Shown here one piece after another: positions 33,191-44,772 of a stretch of 64,000 nucleotides of DNA; within the stretch, counting starts at the first letter, position 1, and each line of letters begins with the position of its first letter. Below the pieces are notes generated by a model. That model made no database searches. It worked only from the letters and a program-made list of their open reading frames with translations, and had not been told where the DNA came from. Source of the DNA: Chinchilla lanigera (taxonomy: Eukaryota; Chordata; Mammalia; Rodentia; Chinchillidae). The position numbers were made by a program, and so were the translations under genes. The stretch lies in the NCBI RefSeq assembly GCF_000276665.1, contig NW_004955417.1:22697499-22761498 (forward strand), given 5' to 3'.

Positions 33191-33667
33191 GGAAATTTTT
33201 AACAATTTTTTAAGATTTTAAACTAACAGTAATAAACCCATCACCTTAGATAAGTAACATATAGTTTATAAAAATAATTATATTTTCCAAACCAAGAATA
33301 AAGAAACAGTGAAAAGACTGATGTTATTTTACATTTTTGCAAATCTCTTACATGTCTGGCTAAGTAACAGACAGTGAGATTCTCATCTGCCTCTGCAGTT
33401 AATCTGTTGTGATATCACACTTCCTACAGCACGGAGAAATTCATTGTGAATCCCTCAGAGAATGCCTGTGCACCCCAGAAATGGCTCAGGGACCCCCCAC
33501 AACAGGGACCACTGTCCTACCAACCTACAGTATATATCACTCATTGCCTGTGCAATGCTGTGGTTCTCGGATCTCTCCTGCCCCTGACTGCTCACCCTCT
33601 GCTTTCCCTTCAGGACTCAAATCCCAACTGGGGTGGAGGAAAAGAGAAAAGAAGGAAAGGAGGGGGA

Positions 33668-33701
33668 GATATATATATATATATTTATACACACACACAC
33701 A
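33668..33701. repeat. (AT)n(AC)n compound microsatellite
   Basis: About eight AT units, a TTT break, then AC units. Confidence 0.95.
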
Positions 33702-34073
33702 AAATGCTAAGATAATTGCACTACTAATTTCTATTAGTTCATTGAAAGGAACCGTTAGTGCTTATATTGTTTAATCAATTTTGCATGCCTGTATCTGGAA
33801 ATCTGAGCAACTACATTGACGATAACAGTACGCAATATAATAACCACTGTTAATTTCCTATTCTTGTTTTGAAATTCTGTATCTTTCTATTGTTTGTTTG
33901 TTTTTTTTTCTGTCTTTAAAATTAAAAAAAAAAAAAGACTCAAATGCCATTTCTTCCAGAAAGTCTTTCCTGAGCCCTGCGGTGAGTCCGACGCTCTTGC
34001 TCGGGCTGCTGGGAGCGCCTTGTCTTTCTCGCTGGCCGCTGCTCTCCCTCCGCTCCCGTGTCCTACTCCAGCG

Positions 34074-34162
34074 GATGGGTTCTCTGTGTAAGAGCCCCTC
34101 CGCGCACCTCATGGTGACTACCGGAGGACGACAACAGTGTTCTAGCCACATCTGTGTCCCCA
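34074..34162. repeat. Direct repeat of about 88 bp, copy A
   Basis: Shares with 35209-35295 the blocks GATGGGTTCTCTGTGTAAGA, GAGCCCCTCSGCGCACYTC, GGTRACTACCRGAGGACRAC and TGTTCTAGCCACAT. I do not recognise the family. Confidence 0.8.
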
Positions 34163-35208
34163 CGTGGGTGGTGCATCGTGTTTACTGAACACAAAGCAGC
34201 AAATCCCTCTCCCAGCCGTGAGAGCTCTGAAACCAGGGCCATGGGCCCTGAGGCTGGCACCTGCTGTGGTGGCCTCTGCCTCTCCCCACACGGACCGGGC
34301 TGAGCACAGGCCTTTGCTACCTCCCTGGGGCGCACGCGCTCACCCCAGCGGTGGTTCTGGGGAGTGTGGGAGGTCTCTGAGCAGAGGAAATGCTGTGGAG
34401 CCCGCCCCAGCCCCCCGGAGCTCGGTGCTGCTACTGTGCCAGGGGCTCTGTGTCCTCTGCAGTCAGGTGTGAGGTCAGGGTCAAGCCCCCACCTGCCTTG
34501 CAGCCTGGCTTCAAGGAATAAGCACCAAAATATACGAAGATCCGGAGACAAAGAGTATTTAAGAGGCAGTTGTTCAGTGACACTGAGTGAGCCTGGTGAA
34601 GCAGACTTTACTCGGGACCACTGAGATAAGCAGAGGGACCACTGCAGTGGGGTTTTGCAGTGAGGAAGATTGGGCTCTCCTCCAAAAACAGCACAGACAA
34701 GCGGGGATTTATGGCCAAGGAGCAAAGCAGGGGTCGCTGCATGGAAATTTACTAAGAGGAGACACCAGGGTAAGGGGAAGCCAGGCTAAACCATCCGAAC
34801 AGGACTCTTGCTGACAGCAGAGCAGGATGATCAGCCCTCTTCTGGGGATGGCAGAGGGGGAGGGTGGTCCTGGTGAAACACTGACTGGCTCAGCAGGCTT
34901 CTTGCTGAACCTGGCTTTCACAGGGAAGTGCATGGAAGGGCTTAGGAGGAGGTTCAGGAGCCTGATTGAAATTTCACCAAAGGAAGGAAGCTCTGTCAAA
35001 AGTTGGTCACGTGTTTGTAGTTGCAATTTGCATAAGATCTCACCTAATAGAATTTTCTAGAACATGTCAGTGGATTGAAGCAGCAGCCTTCTGGTATGGT
35101 TTTGATGTGGTTTTCCACATTCCCATGAGCTCCTTCTTCCAGTTCAGTGTTGCAAGCTGAGAGTGGTAGAAGTAGGAGTGCTTTTCTGAACACTGGTCAC
35201 ACACAGCA

Positions 35209-35295
35209 GATGGGTTCTCTGTGTAAGAGCCCCTCGGCGCACTTCGTGGTAACTACCAGAGGACAACAATCTTGTTCTAGCCACATTTCCCCACG
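35209..35295. repeat. Direct repeat of about 88 bp, copy B
   Basis: Same orientation as copy A and about 1135 bp to its right, with small differences (including a 5-base gap before CCCCACG). The intervening sequence includes AGTATTTAAGAG near 34553-34564, which could be a TATA-like core of a diverged LTR. Confidence 0.8.
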
Positions 35296-35299
35296 AATG

Positions 35300-37340
35300 T
35301 GGAAAAGACAGATGGTGCCATTGCTTTACTCCATGGCTCACATGTAGGGCCATGTCTATCAGGATCAGTGGCTGACCACTCCCCGTCAAAGGACATCTCA
35401 GCCTCTTCAACTGCATGGCTCCAGATCTCCTGTTAACTTGCAAGAAATAGAGGACTTTGTCAGGTCACTCCCAACACATACCAGAGACTTCACATATTTC
35501 TGTCTGCCTGTGTGTCTATGCAAACACTGAACTGGAGGCACACCGTGTGAATTATATTTCAGGGAATGGAAGGCTTGGCAGAAAGCCACTGCCAGGCATG
35601 GCAGCATGAGGACATATTTTGCAAGCGTCTAACTAAACCAAGAACCTGCTCTGAAATTCATTGTTGAGCTTATTCTGAGACCACACTTCCCATGAGCTGC
35701 TCCAGTAGCAGAGATGCAAAAGCCAACTTATTTCTGCAAGACACAAGATTCTTCTTATGGACAACTGAGGTTCAAAGACTCAACAACAGATAAACCAGGT
35801 CTCTCTTTGGATGCACTCAGGGCCAGACTTAGGTCATGATCTGCCAATTGCCAACTCCCCCAGGATATTCTGGTTCCCTCCCCATTTTCTCTAATACAAG
35901 TACTTCCCCTAAGAAAATCTTTGTGCATTCAAACCTATGCTGGCATCTGCTTTTAAGGGAATCAGGACCACTACCACAGACAGTATCAGAGACCGTGTTG
36001 AAGAAGGAACATCAAACTGGGAAATGCAAGATCCAGACCACTCTCCAGCTCTGCTCCTTTCTAGTTTTGTCAGCTTACTTTTAAAACCCAGGTTTCCTCA
36101 TGTTCCAAATGTTGGATTAAATGTCTCCAAGTTTTCTTCTACATCAACAATTTAGATTCTCTACCTCTCATCCAACCATTTATGACTCCAGGGTTACTCC
36201 AGCCCAGAAGACAGTGTCTTCCGGCCCAGCATATCTTAGGTGAGGAGTTACATTTCCATGTACTCCTCCTGTCTGACAGAGTCCACCTATGTATATCTGA
36301 GAGTCAAAGTCCAGCCTAATCTACCACTTCTAGTAAGGAAGAAGAGCCCTAGGCATGTGGGAGTGACAACTGGCCTCCTCCTGTGTGACCAGAGGTTCAG
36401 AAAAGCCCTTCTACTTCCATTACTCTCAGCTTGGAACACTGAACTGAAAGAAGGAGATCATGGAAAGATCTGTGTCACATCCTGTGTACTGCTTGAGAAA
36501 AGTGGCAGTATGACCAGTTAACATACATCTAGTCTTTTGTCATATTAAATTAGTACAATTTCTGGGAGTGAAAGAAGTTCTCTGGGAAATAAGATCCAGG
36601 ACAGTGCCACCTTACAGAACCTCAGTTCTACAATGTACAGCACCTACCAGAGTGGGCCTTGGGCAGTGGACATTGTTGGTGCCCTGGGGTCTGGCAGCCA
36701 CCCCTCCTCTGCGTGTGGCTTGTCAGACTTGAGGTTGCAATCCTTTACAAGGTCTCAAAGCCAATCCCTGCAGCCAGCTTTTTAAACACATGAAATGCAA
36801 AGGAAGGGAACACAATGGAACACAATGAATAGAATGGAATGCAATAGAAAAATAGAGTGCATCACACACAGTGAGTTAATACTGCTTTGTAAAACTTTGC
36901 AAATCTACACATATGTGTATGTATATACTTGCATATACACCCCTCATAAGTTTCGATTAAAATATATTTAAATTATGGGTTCCAGGCCACACAAAAAAAC
37001 CTACTATTTTAATATACCTCCTATCTTAATATCTCTTCCTAAACTGCAAAGATCAGAAAAACTAAAAAGCGGAATGTCTCCTTGTCTTTTGTAGTTAAAA
37101 ATTAAATATACCAAACAGAGACAGAGACAACTATAGGAGATTCAGAAAGCACAGAGAAGATAAAGGCTTCATCTCTTACCCTTCTGGTGGTGCTTCTGAT
37201 GGTCCTCTTCATGGGGCTTTGGCTTTCCCAGCAGGAACAGAGGCTCAGGCCCTTGAATCCAATTGCTACTTCAAGGGGTAAGAGACTGAGTGGAGGGCCC
37301 ATGCTTGCAGATGTGGATCACTTCTGGAGACAGTGGCTAC
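35300..37340. other. Intergenic, no gene recognised
   Basis: Unique-looking sequence. A short stretch of imperfect GGAAT/CACAATGG-type repeats lies at about 36800-36850. No believable ORF. Confidence 0.45.
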
Positions 37341-37815
37341 TGTATTACTCAGTTTTTAACCGCTGTGACTAAATACCTGAGAGAAACAACTTAATGAGGA
37401 AGCAGCTCTTCTGGCTCATGGTTTCTGAAGGGTTAGTCCATGGCCCACTGGTGTGGGCCTGTGTCAGGGCAGAAACACTGTGGTAGGGCCTGGTGGAGAG
37501 AAGCCACTCACCTCATGGAAACCAGATGAAGAGAGAGAAAAAGTTAGAGGGGAACAGGTTGGGGATAAGACATAGTCCCCAGGGTTATGCTCCCAGCACC
37601 TACACCCTTCAACCAGAGCCTACCTGCAAGTTTCTGTCACTTTCCACTAAAGCCACCAAATTATGGCTCTATCAATGGATTATTCTACAGATAAAACTTA
37701 GAGCTCTTGTGATTCAATCACCTTCCAAGAGCTCTACCTCTGAACAAAAAGTAATGATTGCCATGGCTTTTCCTCATTCCTGGATGACAGCTAGGACAGG
37801 ATGTTCCTAGACACA
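37340..37815 (-). repeat. MaLR LTR (antisense)
   Basis: GTATTACTCAGTTTTTAACC start, GACTAAATACCTGAGAGAAA, CTTCTGGCTCATGGTTTCTG. Later GATTCAATCACCTTCCAAGA and AGAGCTCTACCTCTGAAC. Confidence 0.75.
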
Positions 37816-38469
37816 TCAGGTACTGCATTCACTTCCTGTTTCCTGACATCTTGATTGCAGCAGAGGACTGGTTCTGTGGTGTGGGACCAGAAGTCACTGT
37901 GGGAGGGCCAGCCTATTCCTCCAGCCATTCAAAGATTTTATGAGTGTCTTATTTTCTGACTAAAAGTAAAGAGGATGTTTTATGTTAGCTACTACTAAAT
38001 CTCATCTGATAATCAGAGACACTGAACTATTCACCCAAATTTCACCTCAGAGTTGAATGAGTGGCATGGCAGGGCCTGGAACCTGGTTCTTATCTTCTCC
38101 ATCACATTTGTGCAGGGATGGAACTAGAGAATGATGTTAAACCCAAAGAATGAAGCTTGGTGTCCCAGTATTACTCCCAAGTTTGCCCTCTCTTCTGCTG
38201 TTCCTGAGTAAGAAAGACACCCCTAAGGAACAAACATCTAATAAAAATGAAATGCTGTTCTTTTAAAAGTATAACAACCCCTAAGACTCCTATGAAGCAG
38301 AGTTTCTGGGGAAATCTGGGAGCTTAGATTCTGGGCTTCTCTCCCCTCACACAAATGGGGGGACCTACATGGCAGACCTCAAGCCAAGTTGAGGGAAGGG
38401 TTGGCCCACCTGTGCTCCCAGTCCTGGGTAGATTCTGCATGGAGTGAGACCTGCAGGAGGGCTTATCGC

Positions 38470-39060
38470 CACTGTGAGACGAGACCAAGAGAGAATGAGG
38501 GCAGGTTCCACAAATGTCTTAGGCCCTTAGCTTGTGTTCATGCTGTTCCTGCAACACTGGGGTCGTGTCCCTGGGCGACAAAGACTGAAACCACAGAGAA
38601 AGGAGACAGTGCAAGCAAATGTATTTAAAAGACACAAAGGCAAGAAAGTAATAGAGATAAAGGCATGGAAGTAAAGCTCTCACTGGCAGGGAGGGGTCCT
38701 GAGTAGGATACCCACCAAGGCTCTTTGTATTGGGGTTTTTAAAAGATTTAGAAGGGAACCCAGGCTGTTGTGTAAGCAATATAATCTCTACCCTCTAGGA
38801 GACTATATATTTTTAGAGTCCAATCTATGCAGTGTTCATGTAGTATCCAGGCAGGTCCCATGCACCCTTGAGCCAATGGTCTACCTCGTCACACTCTGGG
38901 GAGGTCCAGACAGCCACTTGGGCCCTCCCTGGCAGATGTCCCTGTAAAATCCCTGGAGGGGGTGACTCGAGGGACCCCATTTTGGGGCTGCTGTCCTCAC
39001 TGCCTAAGGGAATCCCAACTGTTGTCTCACTAACTCCGGTCACAATATCTGGGTAGAACT
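38470..39060 (-). repeat. Possible diverged ERV-type LTR (unclassified)
   Basis: On the minus strand there are a TATATAG box-like site (near 38805-38811), an AATACATTTGC stretch near 38620 and an LTR-like length, but no family I can name. The ORFs here are short. Tentative. Confidence 0.3.
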
Positions 39061-39299
39061 GGAGAATTATTCAGGGGAAGCAATGCCACAAAGGAGAAAT
39101 GGACACATTCTTCACCCCCTTTGGGCAGAGGCAAGAGAACAGGGAGAAGATACTGGGCATTCTCTTCCCTGACAGGAAGCAGGCTTTCTGGGCAACCATG
39201 TAGGCACTGTGGAAAAATGGGGAAGAAGAAAAAAGGAAAAAGGTTACCAGACAGTCACAGTGCATTGAGCAGATCTGTGTATCCCCTTCAGAACTCAGG

Positions 39300-39422
39300 C
39301 CAGATGTGCCTATAATCCCAGTTTTGGGAGGCTGAGGCAGGAGGATCAGAAGTTTGAACTAGCATGTGCTACCTAGGTTGTGCTACACAGGGAGACCCCA
39401 TCTCAAAACAACAGCAGCAAAA
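39300..39422 (+). repeat. B1-like SINE
   Basis: GCCAGATGTGCCTATAATCC start, GAGGCTGAGGCAGGAGGATC and CCCCATCTCAAAACAACAGC end. Confidence 0.9.
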
Positions 39423-40339
39423 ACTAAAGGATCTTTCTGAATCCAAAGGTTTTATATCAGCTTTGCTGTAACATGTAAACACACAGAGCAAATGATCACA
39501 TCCACCAGAGCTCTCATACCTTCTCAAGTGAAGCTTTTTAATAAGATGGCATTTGTCTTACTCTGTGAGTTTATTTTATCACAGGCTTACTGGGAAAGCG
39601 AAGAAATCACACAGTGCAAAGTACCACCATAGAGGAAATATCACAAGATAAATGGCACTGTTGGGATGGAAAGCACTTAGGGACCGGATCGGTCAGAGGC
39701 AAACAGTTTCAAGACTATTAGCTGTTAAAGGTTATGCCTTCTGTCACCCAAAAGGGTTTTCCCCTAGATTTATGCCATAATCTCATGGAAGATTTATGGC
39801 CATCTTAATTTTTCCCCCATTTTAACTTTAGGAACAGCCAGCCTGGAATTCTTCCTAGGTCATTTAGGAATGAGAAGTTGCTGGTTTTAAAAAATGCCTC
39901 GTGGTACATTTTGAGCAGTCTTCACATCTTTGTTATGAATTGGACGATGACCATATCACCCTCCGTGTGCCTCTCCAGATCGCTCTCTGCCCTTTTGCTC
40001 TCAGTTCCCTGTTCCAGGAAACTGGTCCTGAGGACGACAGCATCTGCCTGGGGTGCAGGCTCCCAGGACTGAGTGGGGGCTCGGGCGGGAGGGGCTGGCT
40101 TGGAGTGCCAGTGCCCTCCGGGTGCTCTCTGGCTGGGTACTCTGCTCCACACGGCCCTGTGCTCACAGCTCTCCCTGCCTCTGCTCCAGTCACCAGTCCA
40201 GCCTGTGACACATTGCACCATTCGGTCACAAATACTTGTTTTCTCTCCCAAGGCCTCACTGACTTTGGACTTGGACACTTGACTTGCTTTGGTTCATGGA
40301 AAGAAGCAGGTGCGACCTTTGTCTCTTCGGAGCAGAAGG

Positions 40340-40463
40340 GTTTGTTGGTTTGTTGGTTTGTTCTTTGTTAACAGAGTCTCACTATATAGTTCCCCTGGCT
40401 TTGAATTCGTGGAGACCCCCGTGCCTGAGTGCTGGGATCAGAGGCTCCATCACCACACCCTGT
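40340..40463 (-). repeat. B1-like SINE (antisense)
   Basis: A TTGG/TTTG tail, then ACAGAGTCTCACTATATAGT and GAGTGCTGGGATCAGAGGCT, the reversed B1 end and box region. Confidence 0.85.
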
Positions 40464-41399
40464 GTGGAGCGGAAGTGTGACAGTGCTCCTGCCCTCTGCC
40501 ACCAAAGAACTGGTCCCTGTGGGAGACCACTGTGAAGTAGCCAGATGCAGAGGACAAATGTTTCATGACCGCATCCGTGCATGAAAGCTAAAGCAGTCAG
40601 ACATGCAGAAGTGGAGACTGGAATGAGCTCGTCAGAGGGCCAGGGAGAGGAAGGAGAGGAGAGGTCGTCAAAGGAACAAATGGAATTTTCGGAGGCGGGG
40701 CAGTCTGGGCAGTCCAGAGAGCAGCAGTGCGTACTGCATGGCTAACAGTGGGGCACTGTGGACCCGAGATTACAAGGAGGTAGATGGTGAGCAGTGCCGC
40801 CAGGAAGAAGGAGATGGAAGAAGCGGGAGGAGGAGGGAAGAGCAACAGTGTGAAGTGACGAGCCTGTTGGTGTGTGGTGATGACTTCACAGCGAACACTG
40901 ACATCCAAACGCCCAGTTGCCCACCTTAACCCTACGCAGTTTTATTTCTCACTTACATCTCAATGAAATGAAGTGGAAAAGCACAGAATCCTATTCTCCC
41001 TCTGCAGCTACGTTTTGAAACAAAATTTTTCATGTTTAACAACAGCTCAGATTCACTCCGACATGGCTTCTCTTAGTCTTTATGCAGCTTAATACATACT
41101 CTAAAAGCCGGAGCATGCGAGGGCATTCGGGAGGAGGGGAAGCAAAGTCGTGGCTACTGCCTGCCTGATTAGTATTCGCGTGTAGGGAAGCGGATGCACC
41201 CTGAGACCAGAACGTGAAGCGAAATAAATCAGACTCTGAGCTTAAGTATCACACAGTTTCTCTTCTAGGAGAAACGCAAAGTATAAATAAAGTAAAGAGC
41301 AAAATTAAAAGATAGATGGTAGGAAACAGGGAGCTAGATCTTTTGCAAAAGGGGAGACCAGGAGATGGAGGAAGGCAGAGGGAGGGAGGGAAGGAGAAG

Positions 41400-41945
41400 T
41401 AAATGGACGGAGATGAGTGGCGTCTGCGCACCGACTCCCCAAGTGAATGTAATCGTTACATACGGCAAACACAGACCCATGAGAATAAAAACTCAAAACA
41501 CTGCTGTGCGCGTCCCTTTGGCTGCGATCTCCTCTGGTCCTTGGCAACCACGAGCGATCGTTGCCCTCACTGTAGCAGCAGAAAAGCAAGAGCACAGACG
41601 CTACCTGAGCCCAGGGCATTGAAGAACAGTCGTGACAGAGTCTTCCGGACCAGCCACACAGCCACCAAGACCAAGGCAGAGACTGTCCTGGGGAGTAGGC
41701 GCCCCAGTGACAGGGGCTGGCTGCCCGTGGTCCGCCATATTGATCCCCAAGAGGGGAGGGGCCCTCCTGGGGGAGCGTTCGCCTCCCTGCCCACTGGCAG
41801 CAGTGTAGTCCTCCACCTTGACTGCCAGAGAAGCGTGGACGGAAGCCCATGCCCGTCACCTGCAGAGCACGGAGGAGGCAGTCGGAGTGCACCGTGTTCC
41901 TCACAGCAAACCATCGGAAGAAGAGGCTATGCCGTTGTGTTCTTC
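41400..41945. other. CpG-richer unique block with ORFs on both strands
   Basis: By eye there are roughly 20 or more CpG dinucleotides between 41500 and 41945, clearly more than in flanking DNA. Frames of 195 codons (plus, 41403-41990) and 199 codons (minus, 41305-41904) overlap almost completely, so at most one could code and probably neither does. A YY1-like CCGCCATATTG lies at 41732-41742. It may be a weak promoter or CpG island of a non-coding transcript; this is inference. Confidence 0.35.
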
Positions 41946-41959
41946 CTTTCCTTTTTCTT

Positions 41960-42195
41960 TTTTGCTTTTTTTATTGGTCCTGGGGATTGAAATATCTGAA
42001 GCACTATCCATTTATCTATCTGTCTATCTATCTATCAATCATCTATCTATATCTATCTATCTAACCTATCTACCTATCTACCTATCTATCTATGAATGAC
42101 AGAGTCTTGCTAGTTTGCTCAGGTGGGACTCAAACTTCCGATCCTCCTGCCTCAGCCTCCCCCAGTGCTGGGATGAGTACTGCTGCACCCGGTAG
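41960..42195 (-). repeat. B1-ID-type SINE (antisense) with internal TATC microsatellite
   Basis: Left remnant GGTCCTGGGGATTGAAATAT (reversed ID end), TATC-type repeats at 42012-42094, then the reversed B1 (ATGACAGAGTCTTGCTAGTT... CCTCCTGCCTCAGCCTCCCC). Confidence 0.85.
42012..42094. repeat. (TATC)n microsatellite
   Basis: Tetranucleotide TATC runs with ATC and ACC interruptions. They produce the repeated IYLSIYLS peptide in plus-strand ORFs. Confidence 0.97.
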
Positions 42196-42541
42196 TATTT
42201 ATCGTTTTAGTGCAGGAATGAATAGGAAAGCAGGCAAAGTGTCCCTGGTCAGCACAGTGGGAGCTGCATCCTGACGTCGCCCTGGAGGACTTTGCCATGC
42301 TGAGCCTTCCTGAGCCCTCCCTTCCCCTGGTGTGCTGGGTGTGGGAACCGACCACAGACACATGGGATGGAGGGGAATCTATGCCCTGGCTGGCTCTGGG
42401 GCTCCATGGGACCTGCCACAACCCACCCTTCTCTGCCTCCCTCAGTTCTCACAGCCACCTTGGCCCCTGTAAGCCCTGTGAGCCTTGTGTCCCCCTAGGG
42501 AGCCCTGTACCCCTTCCTTCTCTCTTTCCTGCACCTTAATT

Positions 42542-42580
42542 CCCCCTCCCTGCCCCCCTCCCTGCCCCCTCCCTGCCCCC
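42542..42580. repeat. C-rich tandem tract with G-quadruplex potential on the minus strand
   Basis: CCCTCCCTGCCCC-type units repeat about three times. The minus strand carries at least six runs of three or more G separated by one to three bases, which satisfies the usual G4 pattern. Confidence 0.85.
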
Positions 42581-43334
42581 ATCCTCCAGCTGCTGTCTCC
42601 CCTGTAACAGTAGGGAAATGTTGAGCACAGCTGGATTTTCAAAGCCAGTGGTTATTGTAGGGAGCTTCCAAGTGTTTAGGGTATGGGGTGACAAAAGCCC
42701 TGGTGAGCGGCCCTCCTGACATCAGGGACACCCTGAGTGGCTTTTCTGTCCCCACCTGGCAGGGACCATGTTAGCACACAAGAGTGAGGCACCCTGGGAC
42801 ACGTGCAGCCCTGCAGGAAGAGTGTGGTACCTTCCATGGTTACCATGGCAGCCACAGAGGATGCTCAAGAAAGATAACACCAAGCCTGAAGATGCGGTGG
42901 CTTCAGAGCCATGGTCTCCCCTCACCAGGCTCCCAGAGGAGCATTCCTGCCCTCCCCAAGTCCCCATGGCATCAGCCTATGCCCTCACCCCCACACAGGT
43001 GCCCAATGCCAGACAAATGCATGCCATGCCAATCACTGTGGCCCCTGGGCTTCTCTGTCTTGAGGAAAACTCCATGAAAAATCTGTGATGCTCAATACAC
43101 ATAATTTCTTTGAAGTGCTTACATTGTACCAGTGGTCAGGAAAAAGCAACTGATAATTCTAGGCCCTTTCACTCCAGGAATTTATAGTCAAGGGAGTAGA
43201 ATACAAGTAAACAAGCAATGTCAGTAGAAAGTGAAGCTTAGGGTGCTGGAATTGGGGAGTGATGAGAAATGCTTATCCTCCAACAGGTACTCAACAAGTA
43301 TTTAAACGTACTTCTTAATTCTAAAAATGATCAA

Positions 43335-43450
43335 TAAATGGAGTCAATGCACCAGTGCCTTCCTACCCCAGGACATTTGTACCTGCCTTCCCTGTGTCTG
43401 GAACATTCTCCCTCAGACCCTCTTGTATGAATGTCTTGCTGCCACTTTAA
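43335..43450 (+). repeat. L2 fragment
   Basis: CAGGACATTTGTACCTGCCT, TCTGGAACATTCTCCCTCAG and TGAATGTCTTGCTGCCACTT resemble the L2 3' region. Confidence 0.55.
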
Positions 43451-43882
43451 GAAATTACCGCAGCCTCAGAGGCTCCGAATAGCACAGGTGCACTCCCTTA
43501 CAGCCCTGGAGGTCTGAAATGTAAGATCAAAGGAAGAAAAAGGGATCAAGGTGTGAATAGATATGTACCAAAGCCCCATGATGAATGTACTCAATAGGCA
43601 TCATAAGCATTTTTAGTAAATAAAATGCAATCGAGGTGTTGGCACGGTTGCGTTCCTTCCGAAAGTTTCTGAGGAGAGTACTTTGCCTGCCGCTGGAGTC
43701 CACCTCCTCTCCAGGGCTTCTCCTGTCATTCACCTCCTGCCACTGACCCTGACCTTCTTGTCCCCTTACATAACAACCCTGGGGAGGTGCTGGGCCCGCC
43801 AAGGAAATCCAGGGTAATCTCCGTCTCAACCCTTATCCCACCTGCCATAGTCACAGGTTCTGGGGATTAGTGAGTGGATGCA
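43450..43882 (-). repeat. MLT1-type MaLR LTR (antisense)
   Basis: CCTGGAGGTCTGAAATGTAA, CGAGGTGTTGGCACGGTTGC, TGACCTTCTTGTCCCCTTAC and CACAGGTTCTGGGGATTAGT. Unrelated sequence at about 43535-43630 appears to interrupt it. Confidence 0.72.
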
Positions 43883-43899
43883 TTTGCTTCAGTCACTCG

Positions 43900-44718
43900 T
43901 CATAATAAGGCAATCCCCGTGGCTCCTGCCCGTAAATGCTCTGAGGAGACAGCCTTCACCTCCGAGGCCGATCTAGCGTGAAACGGACACCTCTTCTCCT
44001 CCTTGCCCTCTCGTATTTTCCCCATGTATCCATTCCCCCAAAACCTGCCATGCGTGTGCTCCTTAATGCTGTAGAGTCTCCCCTCCACCACTGGAATGGA
44101 AGTGGGGGGTCGGGGGGGGGTCACTCCTCGCCAGAGCCTCCAGCAGTGCCCGGCACTTAGTAGGTGCTCAGGGAGCGTTTGTTGAATAATTGGGTGAGAT
44201 GGCACCGAAGATAGGAAGTCAGCAGGCGAAGGGGAGGCCGAGAGAAGGTGGGGTGAGGAGGGATCCAGGCACCGTGAGGGTGTGACAGGTTCAGGAAGGG
44301 CTGCTTCGTTCCGGAAATGGAAAGAGCAGGCGCCTGTGCTCCTCAGGGTGGTGGCCTGAGCTGCATCCATCCGCCGGCTCCGTCCTGTCAGAACCCCGCT
44401 TGGAGCACAGCCGGCCGCAGAGGCGCACAGCGGTCCCTCAGCACAGCCTGACCCTGTGTCCCAGAGACTCGGGCCCGGGGACTGCACTTCCCAGGCCGCT
44501 AGGACAGCCGGGGTGCAGCCCGGAGACAGCGCTCTCCCTCGTTCCTGTGTGGGAGCCCCGGCCCGTGGGCTGGTACTTAGACACAGGGCTTCGGAGGAGG
44601 TCTTCAAGGGGCAGCAAAGGTGCGCAGTGGAGCGTAAATATGACAGGGCTGGTGTGCTTGGAAGGAGACCCCACAGAGCCCTCCTTTCCTCCTCTTTCTC
44701 CTCCTCTTCCCCTCTCAC
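43900..44718 (-). other. Longest open frame in the window (272 codons), probably non-coding
   Basis: The frame begins in a polypurine tract on the minus strand (44680-44772), crosses a CpG-richer stretch (44250-44640) and runs antisense through an L2 tail at about 44140-44205. Its predicted peptide is rich in Ser, Pro and Ala with no domain I recognise. Overlapping plus-strand frames of 105 and 132 codons exist. GC content alone can explain the absence of stops. Confidence 0.3.
44140..44205 (+). repeat. L2 3' tail fragment
   Basis: GTGCCCGGCACTTAGTAGGT followed by GCTCAGGGAGCGTTTGTTGA is the L2 3' end. Confidence 0.7.
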
Positions 44719-44772
44719 TCTCTTCTCCCTCCGTCTCTCTCACTCTTTCTCCTCCACTCCTTCCCTCCTCTG
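44681..44772. repeat. Polypyrimidine tract
   Basis: About 90 bases of nearly pure C/T on the plus strand (CTCCTCTTTCTCC type). Confidence 0.9.

Noticed and set aside
34063..34725. 220-codon minus-strand ORF
   Set aside because: No recognised domain; includes the direct repeat A and GC-rich sequence, with competing frames on the other strand.
36800..36850. GGAAT-like stretch suggesting a satellite
   Set aside because: Only a few imperfect units; no array.
41818..42099. ORF with IYLSIYLS repeats
   Set aside because: Translation of the TATC microsatellite inside a SINE.
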